A stretch of DNA of 64,000 bases from Gemmatimonadota bacterium (GTDB lineage Bacteria > Gemmatimonadota > Gemmatimonadetes > Gemmatimonadales > Gemmatimonadaceae): NCBI GenBank assembly GCA_026387935.1, contig JAPLKU010000014.1, positions 124,001 to 188,000 on the forward strand, in the 5' to 3' direction. Shown here in pieces: positions 53,581-63,612 of the stretch (within the stretch, counting starts at the first letter, position 1; each line of letters begins with the position of its first letter). The notes below the pieces were generated by a model, which saw only the letters and a list, made by a program, of their open reading frames with translations, searched no databases and was not told the DNA's origin. The translations under genes were made by a program, and so were the position numbers.

Positions 53581-53659
53581 AAGCGGCTGACAGAAGGATT
53601 CATCCAGACGGGTGAGTCGGTGCGGGGCGATGCACCGCAACGATAACTTGCAGGCCTCC

Positions 53660-55915
53660 ATGCGAGACTCCGCCCGTCGACTCGTTCGCTCTGCCTTGGT
53701 AGCAGGCGTTGCGCTCTGCGCCGCGGCGACGACGGGGCTCGCGCAGAAGAATCCGTGCACGGTGCGTCACCCGATGGTGGACGACGTCGTGTTCACGGGC
53801 GCCAAGCGCGTCCCGACCGGTGACGTCGCCGGGCAGGTGACCACGGAGCGCACGGGAGTGTTTCGGCGCTGGTTTGGATGGAACTTTGGCGTGCTCACCT
53901 GCCTCGACTCCGCCGAAGTTGTCAGCGATGCGGCACAGATCGAAGCGCTCTACCGTGATCGCGGATTCATTGCCGCGCACGTCGCGCCGAGTGTGACGCG
54001 GCACGGTGACCGTCGGGCGCGCGTCACCTTCACGATCCAAGAAGGGACGCCGATCCAGATCACGTCCGTGGTCATTGCCGGTCTCCCCCACGATGCCGGT
54101 GACTCGGCGGCAGCGGTGCGCAAGCTGATGGGGGCACCGCTGGACGATTCCGTCGTGACGTCCCTCGCCGACTCGCTGCAAGCAACACTGCGCGATGCAG
54201 GGTATGCACGCTCGCGACCGCGTGAGATTGCGATTGTCGGCGACACGGCTGCGCGTTCGGGATCAGTGATGCTGACGTTCACACCCGGGCCGCTGACGTG
54301 GATCGGGCAGGTGAGCATTCAGATCACCCCAAACGCGACCAAGCCCGCACTGAGCGAAGCACAGGTGCGAAGCACGTTGGGGATTCGCACCGGCGAACAA
54401 TTCAGCGGACGGCGCATATCCGAAGGCCAGCGCCGCATCGCGGCGCTCGATTTGTATCGACAGGTGAAGCTTGATACGACGGCCACCCGGAGCGATTCCG
54501 GCACGGCAACAGACACGATCGGCCTTGCGCTGGTGGTTACTGAAAGCGACCGGCGCCGTGTGCGCGCTGCCGCCGGCTGGGGCACGCTCGATTGTTTTCG
54601 CGCCCAGACGCGCTTGGTGGAACAGAATCTCTTTGGGTCTGGTTACCGGCTCGAGCTGAATGGGCGACTGTCCAAGATTGGACTCGCCGAACCGTTGACC
54701 GGCTTGCGGTCGCTCTGCGCCACGCGCGTACGGAACGATCCGTTCAGCCAGCAGCTCAACTACTACGCCGGCGCAACGCTTCGCCCGCGCGGTCTGTTCG
54801 GTTTTGGCGACAGCCGGTGGCAGCCCGAGTTCACGGTCTTCAGCGAGCGCCGGTCCGCCGTGAACGCGTATGAACAGACCACCGAAATTGGCGGACTCGT
54901 CAGCGCCACGCACGAAGTGGGCGACCGGCTGAGCGCCACGCTGCAGTACGCCTACACTGACAGCCGCACGACGGCCGACCGCGCTGTGTCGTGCACCCGA
55001 TTTGGATTCTGCCGTCTCGAGGATGTGGCAAGCTTCGTGCTGCGCTCGCCGCAACACAGCATCATCGCCACGCTGACGAAGAACCCGCTCTTGCCGACGG
55101 ACGATCCGGGCACGGGCTACCGCTGGATGGTGGAGACGAAGTACGGCCATGCGTCCATCGGCAGGATTCTACCGATCGACTTTGGCCGCGCCACCGCTGA
55201 GCTGGCGGCGTACCACCCGATCACCGAGTGGGTGACGGTGGCGTGGCGCGCGCAGATCGGCGCCGTGATTTCGCCGGCCGATCGTTCGTTTCTGTTGCCG
55301 CCGGCGGAACGGTTCTACGGCGGTGGGCAAAATTCCGTACGTGGGTACGGGCAGAACCTGCTCGGCCCTGGCAGCTATATCGTGTCGGTGGCCGATACCG
55401 TATCCGCGACGGACGGCACCGTGATCGGTGCCGCACGCGCGGGCGATGAAATCCCGCGCATCGCGCCGAGTGGTGGCAATGCGATGTGGATCGCCAATCT
55501 CGAACTGCGCACACGACGTGGTTGGCCGAACGATCTCCTGCGGTGGGTGGTCTTTCTCGACGTGGGCCGAGTCTGGAATACGCGCGATCTGTTCAGCGCG
55601 ACCAATGCCGATGCGCGCGCCACGCCAGGTATTGGCGTTCGCCTGATCACGCCACTCGGTCCGTTCCGTGTGGACATTGGCTACAACCCGAACTCATTGG
55701 AACCTGGGCCTGCCTTTCTCGTGATTCCTGGTGATGCGTCGAAGGGCATCGTCGGACGGGCGATTTGCGTGAGCCCCGGCACGACCGACCCACTGGTCCT
55801 TGGTGCGGGTGCGTCGTCGAGTTCGAACTCCTGCCCAGCCACGTTCCTCCCCACCGGCACTCGCACCCCGCTTTCGCGGCTGACCTTTCACTTCAGCTTG
55901 GGCAACGCCTTTTGA
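53660..55915 (+). CDS. TamA/BamA-type outer-membrane protein
   Basis: A 751-aa outer-membrane protein of the Omp85 family. The signal peptide runs to TGLAQ, followed by two or three POTRA-like domains (VDDVVFTGAKRVPTGDVAGQ; VTFTIQEGTPIQITSV; LTWIGQVSIQIT). The C-terminal half is a 16-stranded barrel with PAERFYGGGQNSVRGYG, the Omp85 loop-6 VRGY motif, and ends in Phe as usual for Bam substrates (LTFHFSLGNAF). ATG 53,660 is chosen. The next gene is TamB-like, supporting a TamA role in surface-protein assembly. Confidence 0.87.
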   Translation: MRDSARRLVRSALVAGVALCAAATTGLAQKNPCTVRHPMVDDVVFTGAKRVPTGDVAGQVTTERTGVFRRWFGWNFGVLTCLDSAEVVSDAAQIEALYRDRGFIAAHVAPSVTRHGDRRARVTFTIQEGTPIQITSVVIAGLPHDAGDSAAAVRKLMGAPLDDSVVTSLADSLQATLRDAGYARSRPREIAIVGDTAARSGSVMLTFTPGPLTWIGQVSIQITPNATKPALSEAQVRSTLGIRTGEQFSGRRISEGQRRIAALDLYRQVKLDTTATRSDSGTATDTIGLALVVTESDRRRVRAAAGWGTLDCFRAQTRLVEQNLFGSGYRLELNGRLSKIGLAEPLTGLRSLCATRVRNDPFSQQLNYYAGATLRPRGLFGFGDSRWQPEFTVFSERRSAVNAYEQTTEIGGLVSATHEVGDRLSATLQYAYTDSRTTADRAVSCTRFGFCRLEDVASFVLRSPQHSIIATLTKNPLLPTDDPGTGYRWMVETKYGHASIGRILPIDFGRATAELAAYHPITEWVTVAWRAQIGAVISPADRSFLLPPAERFYGGGQNSVRGYGQNLLGPGSYIVSVADTVSATDGTVIGAARAGDEIPRIAPSGGNAMWIANLELRTRRGWPNDLLRWVVFLDVGRVWNTRDLFSATNADARATPGIGVRLITPLGPFRVDIGYNPNSLEPGPAFLVIPGDASKGIVGRAICVSPGTTDPLVLGAGASSSSNSCPATFLPTGTRTPLSRLTFHFSLGNAF

Positions 55916-58900
55916 GGCGCCGCACCAAAGTCCTGGTGTCGGCGAGCGCCATGATGCTCGGCGGGATCGTGCTCGTGCTCATCGCTGCGGTCGTCGCCAC
56001 AGAAACGGCGTGGGGACGGCGGCAGGTGGGTCACGTGGTCGAGGCGCAGGTCAATGGACGATTGGCGAAGGGCGTGCACTTTTCCATGGGCGCCCTGCGT
56101 GGCGGGCTTGGCGGGCCGTGGAGCGTGGACTCACTCGCACTCGTCGACTCGGCCGGGCGCCCGGTGATCTCAATTGCGCATGCGTCAGCCGATGCATCGG
56201 TGTCGTCGCTCTTGGGCGGCGACATACGGTTGGGGCTGGTGCGCCTGGAAGGCGTCAGGGCTTTTCTCGAGCAACGGCGCGATGGCAACTGGAACGTGAG
56301 CTACCTGATACGCCCGTCGAGCGGGCCGCCGAGGCCGTCGGGCGCACGCGGGATCGTCACGGTGGACAGCGTCGCACTGATTGATGCCCGCATGGAGATG
56401 CTGTCACTCGACACGACCCCCGCGCTGCCGTTGCAGCGCCGCGTGTACTCGGGGATCAACATCGCGCTGGGCGCGACCACGCTGTCGTCGCGCGATTCCG
56501 TTGGTGGCTGGGCGCCAATCCGCGCGCTACGGCTGGGCATTGATAGTCCGCCCGTCACGGTCGTGTCGGCGATGGGTCACATTCGCTGGTGGAGCGACTC
56601 GATTCGGATTGACGTGCCGACGCTGCGACTACCCGCGTCACGTGCCGGAGTACAAGGCGTCGTGTCGTGGCCGTCGAAGAAGCCCGTGTCTGTTGTCCTC
56701 GACGTTCGCGCCGACAGCATGTCGATTCCTGACGTGCGCTGGGTATCGACGCTCTTGCCGCACACCGGCGTCGCCAGCGCCAGACTGACGGTGCGCTCTG
56801 CTCCCCGCGGCGGCTTTCGATACATCATCAGCCAGTTCGATCTCCGAGCCGTCAACTCGCACCTGGCCGGATCACTCACCGTTGCGCCTGGTCGGCCAAC
56901 GGAAGTCACCGATCTGGCCATCGACTTCCAGTCGCTCGACTTCGCGCTGCTGCGTGATGTGTTTGGCGACTCCATCCTCAAGCCGGCGTGGCGTGGCGCG
57001 CTGACCGGAACGCTCCGCGGGCGCGGCGGACGGCTCGACAGCCTGCTGATTGATGCGGCGGCCGTCGCGTTTGCCGACGCGCGTGCGAAAGGGGCGCACT
57101 CGCACCTCGTAGGCGCAGGCGCGCTCGACCTCACAGGGGCCGGTACTCGATTGATCAACATGGACCTGCGCATCGATTCGCTCGATGTACGGACGATTGG
57201 CGCCATTGCGACGGTGGCGGATTCGCTCCATGGCGTGCTGATGGGACATGTGCAACTCGACGGCCCGACGAAGGACCTGACGTTTCGCAATCTCTGGCTC
57301 CAGCACGTGGATGGTGCGAGGGCGCGATCCACGTTCAGTGGAGCGGGACGCATTGCGTCCGATACCCGCACGCGATGGCTCGATGCCAAGCTCGTACTCG
57401 ACACCATCGCGCTCGCGACACTCATTCGTGACCGCACGACCACCCCGATTCAAGGGACCGCACACGGCACGCTCGACGCCCACGCGACTGGTGATACGCT
57501 TACGCTCGACGTCACCGCGCAATCGGGCGCGACCAGCGCACATGTCGCCGGCACGACCCTGCTCGACTCCATCCGCGTCGTCATGGAGCTGAACGGCACC
57601 GTCTCCAAGCTCGATCCGCGAACGTTCGTGGATCGCAAAGACATTCCGGTGATGTCCATTGATGGCGCGGTCGTGCTCGACATCAACGACACAAAGACGC
57701 AGGTCGACCGGCACATTGGCATACGATTTGATTCGACGTCGAAGATCGGCGAGTCGCACGTACGGGCCGGCGTCGTTCGCTTCGGCCTGGATGCATCCGG
57801 CTTCCATATGGACACGGCGGATGTTCGCGCCGATGGATGGGCGGTGGATGCACGCGGCCGGCTGGCGCGCAGGGGTGAAGGCGCCGCCGATTCCGTGACG
57901 TTCGCGGCCATGATCGACTCGTTGAGCGTACTGCGCACGCTGATGCTCGACAGCACCGGAGCGCCGCGATTCAAGGACATGCGTGGACGGCTTCGCGCCA
58001 CCAACGGCGTCTTGCAAGGCTCCTTCGAGAACATGGCGCTGCGCGCCGACATCGGCGCTGAGCGTATGAGCATCGGCACGGTAGGACTGCGCAACGGTAC
58101 CGGCCGCGTGGACATGCGCGCGCTACCCGACCATGCAACGGGCACGATCCGAGGCACAGTGGAGTCGCTGTCGAACGGCAACGCCGGTGTTGATCTGGCG
58201 TCAGTCACAGCGCAGTTCGATAGCGGTGAGCGCCTGCGCGTCACGGCAACGGCAAGTGTAGGCGATACGATTCGCGTCGCCGGAGTCGGAGAGGTCACGT
58301 GGCCCGAAGAGGGTTTTCGTATTCGACTTGATTCTCTCACCTCCAGCCTTGGCGAACACCGCTGGCGGTTGACTGCCCCTGCCCACGCCTGGATCACGCC
58401 GCGGGCGACCGAGCTCGACTCGCTGGTCATGCGCAGCGATCATGGCGCCCTGGCTGCCGCATACGGCTCCGTGCCAGAGACTGGCCCCATCAGTGCGTCG
58501 ATGCGGATCGTTTCCCTCGGGTTTGAAGAGATTGGCTTTCTCGGATACTTCCCCGCCGACCTCTCCGGAAAACTCTCGGCGTTGGCGCGCATCACGGGGA
58601 CGCGCGACGCACCGTTGATCGCCGCGACCGCCACGCTGGATTCGATTCGCTCGGCGGATCGCGCGCGGCCGACGCTGGCCTTCGAAGGCAACTATGCCGC
58701 TCGGAAGGCGGCGATCACACTCAACGCGACAATCGGCGGACGCCGCGTGCTCGACATCACCGGCAACGTTCCGCTCGACCTCTCGTTGCGTGAAGTCGAA
58801 GACCGCGTCATTGAAGCACCCATGGCGCTGACGCTTCGCGCCGACAGCCTCACGCTCGCCGATTTCGAAGCGTTGGCGCCGAGTGTGACGGGACTCGGCG

Positions 58901-60249
58901 GCAGCGTGCATGGACTGGTCGATGTCGGCGGCACACTGCGCCATCCGACCGGCCGCGGCACACTGAACCTCCACAACGGCGCGTTTGAACTTCCCGCGTA
59001 CGGGTTCGTCGCGCGGAGCGCCGAGATGGCACTCGCACTCGCCGGCGACTCGGTGTTCGTGAAGCGCCTGCGCCTGTCGGACGGCGACTCTCCGCAGGAC
59101 AGCGCGGCGATCACCGGCGTGATCCGGCTGGCCGGAACCAATTGGAGCAAGTGGTTGGTCAACCTGCAGAGCACGGCATCGCGGTTTCGCGTGATTGATG
59201 ACCCGCGGCTCGCGACGGCCGAAGCGAGTTGGGAGCTTGGGATCACTGGCGCCCTCGGCGAGCCGCGTCTGACCGGCGCCGTGCGGCTGCCATACGCGGT
59301 GTTCACCATCGGTCCGCAAAAGCGCGCGCGCGTTATCGGCCGGTCGGCCGGCACCAAACAGATTGTCGGCATGCCGAACGTGGATGGCGTCACGGTGACG
59401 CTTGGCAACGACGTGCGACTCAAGTCCAAGGACGCGAACGTCCAGCTGTCCGGCGACGTGGAGCTCTTTGGCGCACTCAACAGGCCCTGGATCAGCGGCG
59501 CCGTCTCGGCAACGCGCGGCACCTATCGAGTAGACTTGGGGCTGATCAAGCGAACGTTCCGCGTGGATTCCGGTTCAGTGATTCTTGAAGGCACGCCCGA
59601 CATTCCTGCCGCACTCGACATTTTCACGTCGTACACGGTGCGCGGTGTCGACGACGACATTCACATCGGTGCGCACCTGTATGGCACAACAGGAAAGCCA
59701 CGACTCGACCTGACGAGCGACCAGGGCTCAGCGGTAGGACAGGGCGAGATCATCAGCTATCTGGTGTTTGGCCAGTCGAGCTTCGCGCTCGATCAGGCGC
59801 GGGCGAATCCTGGCCGCACCGCTGCGGCCGCCTTAGTTCCTTCGCTCGGCGGCGTACTCGAGGGGTTCCTGGGAACGCTGCTCCCGTTTTTCAGCACGCT
59901 GCAGGTCAACACAGTGGCGAATGACAACGCGCAAAGCACGTTCGCCAACCCGGTGGACAACCTGCTCAACAGTTTCGCTGTGACTGGCGGCCGACAGATG
60001 GGCACGGACTCGTTTTTCAGCGTGAGCGGCGGCGTGTGTCGCGGCAGCCGCGTGTCCACCACCGCGAGTTCGCCATTCTGGCTGGGGACGGCGGTCGAGT
60101 ATCGTCCGAAGCGCAGCATCGGCGCGGCAATCACGATCGACCCCGGGCCGGCTCCATGCAGCCGAGTGGGTACGATCGGCGACACGTACCAGATTGGCCT
60201 CGACCTTTCGTACGAATGGAAGTTCGGCGGCGTGAAGAAGAAACCGTAG
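55912..60249 (+). CDS. TamB-like AsmA/DUF490 inner-membrane translocation protein
   Basis: A protein of 1445 aa. One N-terminal TM helix (ASAMMLGGIVLVLIAAVVATE) precedes a very long beta-rich periplasmic region of repetitive helical-lipid-transport type, and the C-terminal TamB/DUF490 domain is recognised from SYLVFGQSSFALDQ and the barrel-like ending. TamB proteins bridge membranes with TamA and are implicated in phospholipid and protein transport. The TTG start overlaps the tamA-like stop by 4 nt (TTGA); an internal ATG near 55,951 is an alternative. Confidence 0.87.
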   Translation: MRRRTKVLVSASAMMLGGIVLVLIAAVVATETAWGRRQVGHVVEAQVNGRLAKGVHFSMGALRGGLGGPWSVDSLALVDSAGRPVISIAHASADASVSSLLGGDIRLGLVRLEGVRAFLEQRRDGNWNVSYLIRPSSGPPRPSGARGIVTVDSVALIDARMEMLSLDTTPALPLQRRVYSGINIALGATTLSSRDSVGGWAPIRALRLGIDSPPVTVVSAMGHIRWWSDSIRIDVPTLRLPASRAGVQGVVSWPSKKPVSVVLDVRADSMSIPDVRWVSTLLPHTGVASARLTVRSAPRGGFRYIISQFDLRAVNSHLAGSLTVAPGRPTEVTDLAIDFQSLDFALLRDVFGDSILKPAWRGALTGTLRGRGGRLDSLLIDAAAVAFADARAKGAHSHLVGAGALDLTGAGTRLINMDLRIDSLDVRTIGAIATVADSLHGVLMGHVQLDGPTKDLTFRNLWLQHVDGARARSTFSGAGRIASDTRTRWLDAKLVLDTIALATLIRDRTTTPIQGTAHGTLDAHATGDTLTLDVTAQSGATSAHVAGTTLLDSIRVVMELNGTVSKLDPRTFVDRKDIPVMSIDGAVVLDINDTKTQVDRHIGIRFDSTSKIGESHVRAGVVRFGLDASGFHMDTADVRADGWAVDARGRLARRGEGAADSVTFAAMIDSLSVLRTLMLDSTGAPRFKDMRGRLRATNGVLQGSFENMALRADIGAERMSIGTVGLRNGTGRVDMRALPDHATGTIRGTVESLSNGNAGVDLASVTAQFDSGERLRVTATASVGDTIRVAGVGEVTWPEEGFRIRLDSLTSSLGEHRWRLTAPAHAWITPRATELDSLVMRSDHGALAAAYGSVPETGPISASMRIVSLGFEEIGFLGYFPADLSGKLSALARITGTRDAPLIAATATLDSIRSADRARPTLAFEGNYAARKAAITLNATIGGRRVLDITGNVPLDLSLREVEDRVIEAPMALTLRADSLTLADFEALAPSVTGLGGSVHGLVDVGGTLRHPTGRGTLNLHNGAFELPAYGFVARSAEMALALAGDSVFVKRLRLSDGDSPQDSAAITGVIRLAGTNWSKWLVNLQSTASRFRVIDDPRLATAEASWELGITGALGEPRLTGAVRLPYAVFTIGPQKRARVIGRSAGTKQIVGMPNVDGVTVTLGNDVRLKSKDANVQLSGDVELFGALNRPWISGAVSATRGTYRVDLGLIKRTFRVDSGSVILEGTPDIPAALDIFTSYTVRGVDDDIHIGAHLYGTTGKPRLDLTSDQGSAVGQGEIISYLVFGQSSFALDQARANPGRTAAAALVPSLGGVLEGFLGTLLPFFSTLQVNTVANDNAQSTFANPVDNLLNSFAVTGGRQMGTDSFFSVSGGVCRGSRVSTTASSPFWLGTAVEYRPKRSIGAAITIDPGPAPCSRVGTIGDTYQIGLDLSYEWKFGGVKKKP

Positions 60250-60274
60250 CGCCGCAGAACCCCGTCGGGCGTGG

Positions 60275-60574
60275 CTACTTCTTGGTGACTTCTTTTTCCC
60301 TGAGTACGGTCTTGGCGATGACAAAAACGACCGCCGCGACGATGACAAAATCGATGGTCGCGCCGATCACGGGACCGTACATGAATTTGGCTTTGTTGAT
60401 TTCCCAGCTCGCCTGACGCCAATCACCGCTCGGCGTGAGCATGCCGACGAACGGCATCAGGAGGCCGTCCACCACCGACTTGATGAGATCGCCAAGCTTT
60501 CCGCCAATAATGACGGCGATGGCGAGGCCAATCACGCCGTATTGCTTGAGGAAGTCAACGAATTCCTTGACCAT
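60275..60574 (-). CDS. mscL: Large-conductance mechanosensitive channel
   Basis: A 99-aa MscL, shorter than the usual 130-150 but complete in pattern. MVKEFVDFLKQYGVIGLAIAVIIGGKLGDLIKSVVDG carries the N-terminal helix and pore TM1, MPFVGMLTPSGDW the short periplasmic loop, and VIGATIDFVIVAAVVFVIAKTV TM2, with a basic tail. MscL opens at high membrane tension to release solutes on osmotic downshock. It converges on the tamB-like gene (25-nt gap). Confidence 0.9.
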   Translation of the reverse strand: MVKEFVDFLKQYGVIGLAIAVIIGGKLGDLIKSVVDGLLMPFVGMLTPSGDWRQASWEINKAKFMYGPVIGATIDFVIVAAVVFVIAKTVLREKEVTKK

Positions 60575-60597
60575 GGTGGGGGTCTCTCCCGGGATCG

Positions 60598-60628
60598 GTT
60601 ATAGTGAACTACACGTGACTCATGTCAT
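60598..60628 (-). promoter_or_regulatory. Candidate mscL promoter
   Basis: On the minus strand TATAAC is a good -10 (5/6), with ATGACA as a -35 (5/6) at 19-nt spacing, somewhat long. GGGAGAG before the ATG fits a ribosome binding site. Confidence 0.4.
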
Positions 60629-60679
60629 ACTTATTCAACTGGCCGCTAGCTGCGCCACCCCCCACGCAGGAGCATTGCG

Positions 60680-61312
60680 ATGAAAGCGCTGGTGACGGAG
60701 ATGATTGGGACGTTTTTTCTTGTCCTCGCGGTCGGACTGAGCGTGAACCAGGGCGCCCCACTCGCGCCAATTGCAATTGGCTTCACGCTGATGGTGATGG
60801 TATATGCCGGCGGCCGGCTTTCTGGCGCGCATTACAATCCGGCGGTGTCACTCGCGGCGATGCTCCGCGGCGCGCTACCGGCGGCGAAACTCGTGCCGTA
60901 CTGGAGCGCGCAGCTGGTGGGAGGCGTGCTCGCCGCCCTACTCGTCTGGAAGCTGACGGGCCGCGCATTGCATGTTGCGCCGGCAGAAGCGACTAGCATG
61001 ATGAAAGCGGTGTTCGGCGAAGCCGTGGCGACCTTCGGGCTCGCCTATGTCGTATTGCACGTGGCGACCGGGCGCGGAACGGAAGGCAACAGCTATTTCG
61101 GCCTGGCAATCGGTGCGACGGTCGCAGCGTTCGCGGTCGCGTTTGGCGGAATCACTGGCGGCGCATTCAATCCGGCAGTTGGTCTCGCACCGGCGATCGT
61201 CGAGATGATTGCCGGGCAAACCCCTTCGGCCCTCGCCTGGGTGTACGCGGTGGGGCCGTTCGCTGGCGCTGCGGCGGCGGCCTACGTCTTCAAGATGCAG
61301 GACGCGGCGTAG
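60680..61312 (+). CDS. Aquaporin-like MIP channel lacking the filter arginine
   Basis: A 210-aa MIP-family channel, six TM. The first NPA (53-55) is in LSGAHYNPAVSL. The second (164-166) reads GGAFNPAVGLAPA, so the arginine that normally follows NPA and forms the selectivity filter is Val167. This should widen or relax the filter; permeation of larger solutes is inference. GGAG precedes the ATG. It faces mscL divergently, so both may serve osmotic balance. Confidence 0.85.
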   Translation: MKALVTEMIGTFFLVLAVGLSVNQGAPLAPIAIGFTLMVMVYAGGRLSGAHYNPAVSLAAMLRGALPAAKLVPYWSAQLVGGVLAALLVWKLTGRALHVAPAEATSMMKAVFGEAVATFGLAYVVLHVATGRGTEGNSYFGLAIGATVAAFAVAFGGITGGAFNPAVGLAPAIVEMIAGQTPSALAWVYAVGPFAGAAAAAYVFKMQDAA

Positions 61313-61318
61313 CCCTCT

Positions 61319-61687
61319 TCAGGACCCCAGTCCGAAGACTTCTACGAAGGTGAGCGCGTTGCCGTCCGGGTCACGGACGGTGAACTCGGTCGTCCCCCAG
61401 GGCTTGGGACCGATGTCGCCCTGCGGGTCGATCACGTCCTTGTCGCGAAACTGGCTGTAGAGCCGTCGGATTTCCGTCACTTCCACGCGGCACCCGGAGC
61501 GCTCACCGGGGGTGTCGGCGTTGGCCAAAGAGAAGTGGATTTCAATGGCGTCGCGCCTGACTCCGCCGTACGAACCGGCGTTGAAGCCAAGGCGAAAGCC
61601 GAGCACATCGACGTAGAAGTCGATGGCCCGCCTGAGGTTAGCAACCGGCAGCATGGGGATGCCGCGGGTGAAGTAGGGTTCGCCCAC
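61319..61687 (-). CDS. VOC-family (glyoxalase/bleomycin-resistance fold) protein
   Basis: A 122-aa single vicinal-oxygen-chelate domain. RGIPMLPVANLRRAIDFYVDVLGFRLGF gives the first half and GTTEFTVRDPDGNALTFVEVF the second, where the paired metal-binding His/Glu positions usually lie. The start is uncertain: GTG at 61,687 or ATG at 61,654; longer frames upstream are not coding-like. No substrate can be assigned. It converges on the aquaporin gene with a 6-nt gap. Confidence 0.75.
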   Translation of the reverse strand: MGEPYFTRGIPMLPVANLRRAIDFYVDVLGFRLGFNAGSYGGVRRDAIEIHFSLANADTPGERSGCRVEVTEIRRLYSQFRDKDVIDPQGDIGPKPWGTTEFTVRDPDGNALTFVEVFGLGS

Positions 61688-61830
61688 ACCGAAGGATCTG
61701 TCTTTCGCGTTTCCGGGGCAAGTCACATCTTGCTGGAGCACCCTATTCCCCCTCGCCAGCCGACCATCCGTCGCATGCCTGTAACCCATACTCTGCTCAT
61801 CGCGGCCACCCCCGCAGCGCGTGGCGGCGC

Positions 61831-62490
61831 ATGTCAATGAACACGCCGTCGCCTTCCGTTCTGGTGGAGGCGGCGGTTGACACGTTTGACGCCGCCGTAC
61901 GGGCGCAGAACACTCCGACGCAGCGCATCGAGCTCTGTGGTCCACTGACTGACGGCGGCACCACTCCAAGCGCCGGCCTGATTGCGCGATGCTCGGAGAT
62001 GCTGCTGACATCAGTGAACGTGTTGATTCGCCCGCGAGTCGGGAACTTCGTCTATTCGGACGACGAGATCGAGATCATGAAGAAGGACATCGTCGTTGCC
62101 AAGGAACTCGGCGTGGACGGTTTCGCCTTTGGCGTTCTGACGCCAGACGGTGACGTGGACGTACAGAAGATGGCCGAGCTCATTCATGTCGCCACGCCGC
62201 TGCGCGTGGTGTTTCATCGCGCGTTTGATCAGGTGCGGGATCAGGACGAGGCGCTGGAGCTGCTGGTCTCGCTTCAGGTGAATGGCCTGCTCACCAGCGG
62301 CGCGGCGAAAACAGCCACCGAAGGCACCGAACGCATTCGCCAGTTGGTGGAGCGGGCCGAACAGCGCATTCGCGTGATCGCGGCCGGGAGTATCACCGGC
62401 ACCGATGTTCGCGCGCTGGTGGCCAACACTGGCGTCACCGCCGTGCATGGCCGCGCGTTCGAGGGGATTGCGAACGCGCTGAATGCCTGA
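61831..62490 (+). CDS. cutC: CutC family protein
   Basis: A 219-aa protein of the CutC TIM-barrel family, linked to copper homeostasis in E. coli though the mechanism is disputed. Conserved segments are VNVLIRPRVGNFVY, DGFAFGVLTPDGDVD, VVFHRAFDQVRD and LLTSGAAKTATEG, with AAGSITGTDVRAL and the final HGRAFEG. It is divergent from the VOC gene and 3 nt from the end of the proline dehydrogenase gene. Confidence 0.9.
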   Translation: MSMNTPSPSVLVEAAVDTFDAAVRAQNTPTQRIELCGPLTDGGTTPSAGLIARCSEMLLTSVNVLIRPRVGNFVYSDDEIEIMKKDIVVAKELGVDGFAFGVLTPDGDVDVQKMAELIHVATPLRVVFHRAFDQVRDQDEALELLVSLQVNGLLTSGAAKTATEGTERIRQLVERAEQRIRVIAAGSITGTDVRALVANTGVTAVHGRAFEGIANALNA

Positions 62491-62493
62491 GCG

Positions 62494-63420
62494 CTACCCC
62501 AGCATCGACCGAATCACAAACCCGACATTGGCCGGGCGCTCGGCGAGGCGGCGCATGTACCACTTGAACCATGAACTCCCGTACGAGATCAGCGTCTTTA
62601 CGACCTGATTGTCGGCGCGGAGTCGTTTCTGTTCGCCGTCTTTGATCCCGTAGAGCATGTGCACTTCGTACTTCCCTGGCGCGACACCCAGCGCCTTCGC
62701 ACGCGCAATAATGCGCCCGACAAGCGCGACGTCGTGTGTTCCAAAAATTGGCAGGCAGGTTCCCGAAGCCGCGGCCTTGAGCATGGTGTCAGCCAACTCG
62801 TAGTACGCGCGGTCGGTATCGGCTTTGCGCGGGAACGCGATATGCGGCGGTTCGGCGTAGGCGCCCTTCACCAAGCGAATCACCGGCTTCACGGTGAGCA
62901 GGTCTTGCACGTCCTTCGGAGTGCGGAAGAGATATGCCTGCATCGCGATGCCGGTATCCGGATACTTGGCCTTCACTGAGCGATAGAGCGAGAGCGTGCG
63001 GTCGACGTACGACGAATCTTCCATGTCAATCCAGAGGAAGCTCCCGGTGGACTGCGCCTTGGCGGCGAGTTCTTCAGTGTAGTTCTGGCACATGCCCGGC
63101 TCGATATCGAGGCCGAGCTGCGTGGGCTTCACACTGACGTGGCCGGGCAGACCCTTCGCCTTGATCTGGTCAAAGATCCAGAAATAGTGATCGCGGACGA
63201 CCGTGGCTTCGTCGCGGCTCGTGATGGCTTCGCCGAGTTTGGTGAAAATCGTTCCGCGACCAGATTTTGCGAGCTCGGCGCAGGCATTGAGCGCATCCTC
63301 AGGTGCCTCGCCCGGCATAAACCTTCGCGTCGCGCGCCGAACAAACCCCCACTTGGTGACGTGGTCGTTGAGGTAGCTGCTCTTGGCGAGTGCGAGAAAG
63401 AAACCGCGGCCGAATGGCAT
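62494..63420 (-). CDS. Proline dehydrogenase
   Basis: A 308-aa flavin-dependent proline dehydrogenase (proline to pyrroline-5-carboxylate), monofunctional rather than the bifunctional PutA. HVSVKPTQLGLD, FLWIDMEDSSYVDRTL, IAMQAYLFRT, PVIRLVKGAYAEP and FGTHDVALV follow in order, with YGIKDGEQKRLRADN near the end. ATG 63,420 (MPFGRGFFLAL) is chosen; earlier in-frame start lacks conserved residues. No P5C dehydrogenase gene is nearby. Confidence 0.88.
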   Translation of the reverse strand: MPFGRGFFLALAKSSYLNDHVTKWGFVRRATRRFMPGEAPEDALNACAELAKSGRGTIFTKLGEAITSRDEATVVRDHYFWIFDQIKAKGLPGHVSVKPTQLGLDIEPGMCQNYTEELAAKAQSTGSFLWIDMEDSSYVDRTLSLYRSVKAKYPDTGIAMQAYLFRTPKDVQDLLTVKPVIRLVKGAYAEPPHIAFPRKADTDRAYYELADTMLKAAASGTCLPIFGTHDVALVGRIIARAKALGVAPGKYEVHMLYGIKDGEQKRLRADNQVVKTLISYGSSWFKWYMRRLAERPANVGFVIRSMLG

Positions 63421-63612
63421 GTGGGAAACAGTTGGTAGATGGTAATAGACAGTCGGCAGCAAGAACCGAACAAGACCGGCGGAACGACGCTTGCCTCGAC
63501 GACCTTCTTTGTTCCGATCAGCGACTTTGCGGGGCTTAATGTGAATTTGGCGAAATCCTCACCAAGAAGCGATGCGCCGGTCGCAAGTCGCGGTCGGTAT
63601 GTACTCCGCAGC
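63421..63612. other. Intergenic region, no gene seen
   Basis: About 190 nt between two leftward genes, presumably holding the proline dehydrogenase promoter. No strong hairpin, tRNA or long repeat was found. Confidence 0.4.
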
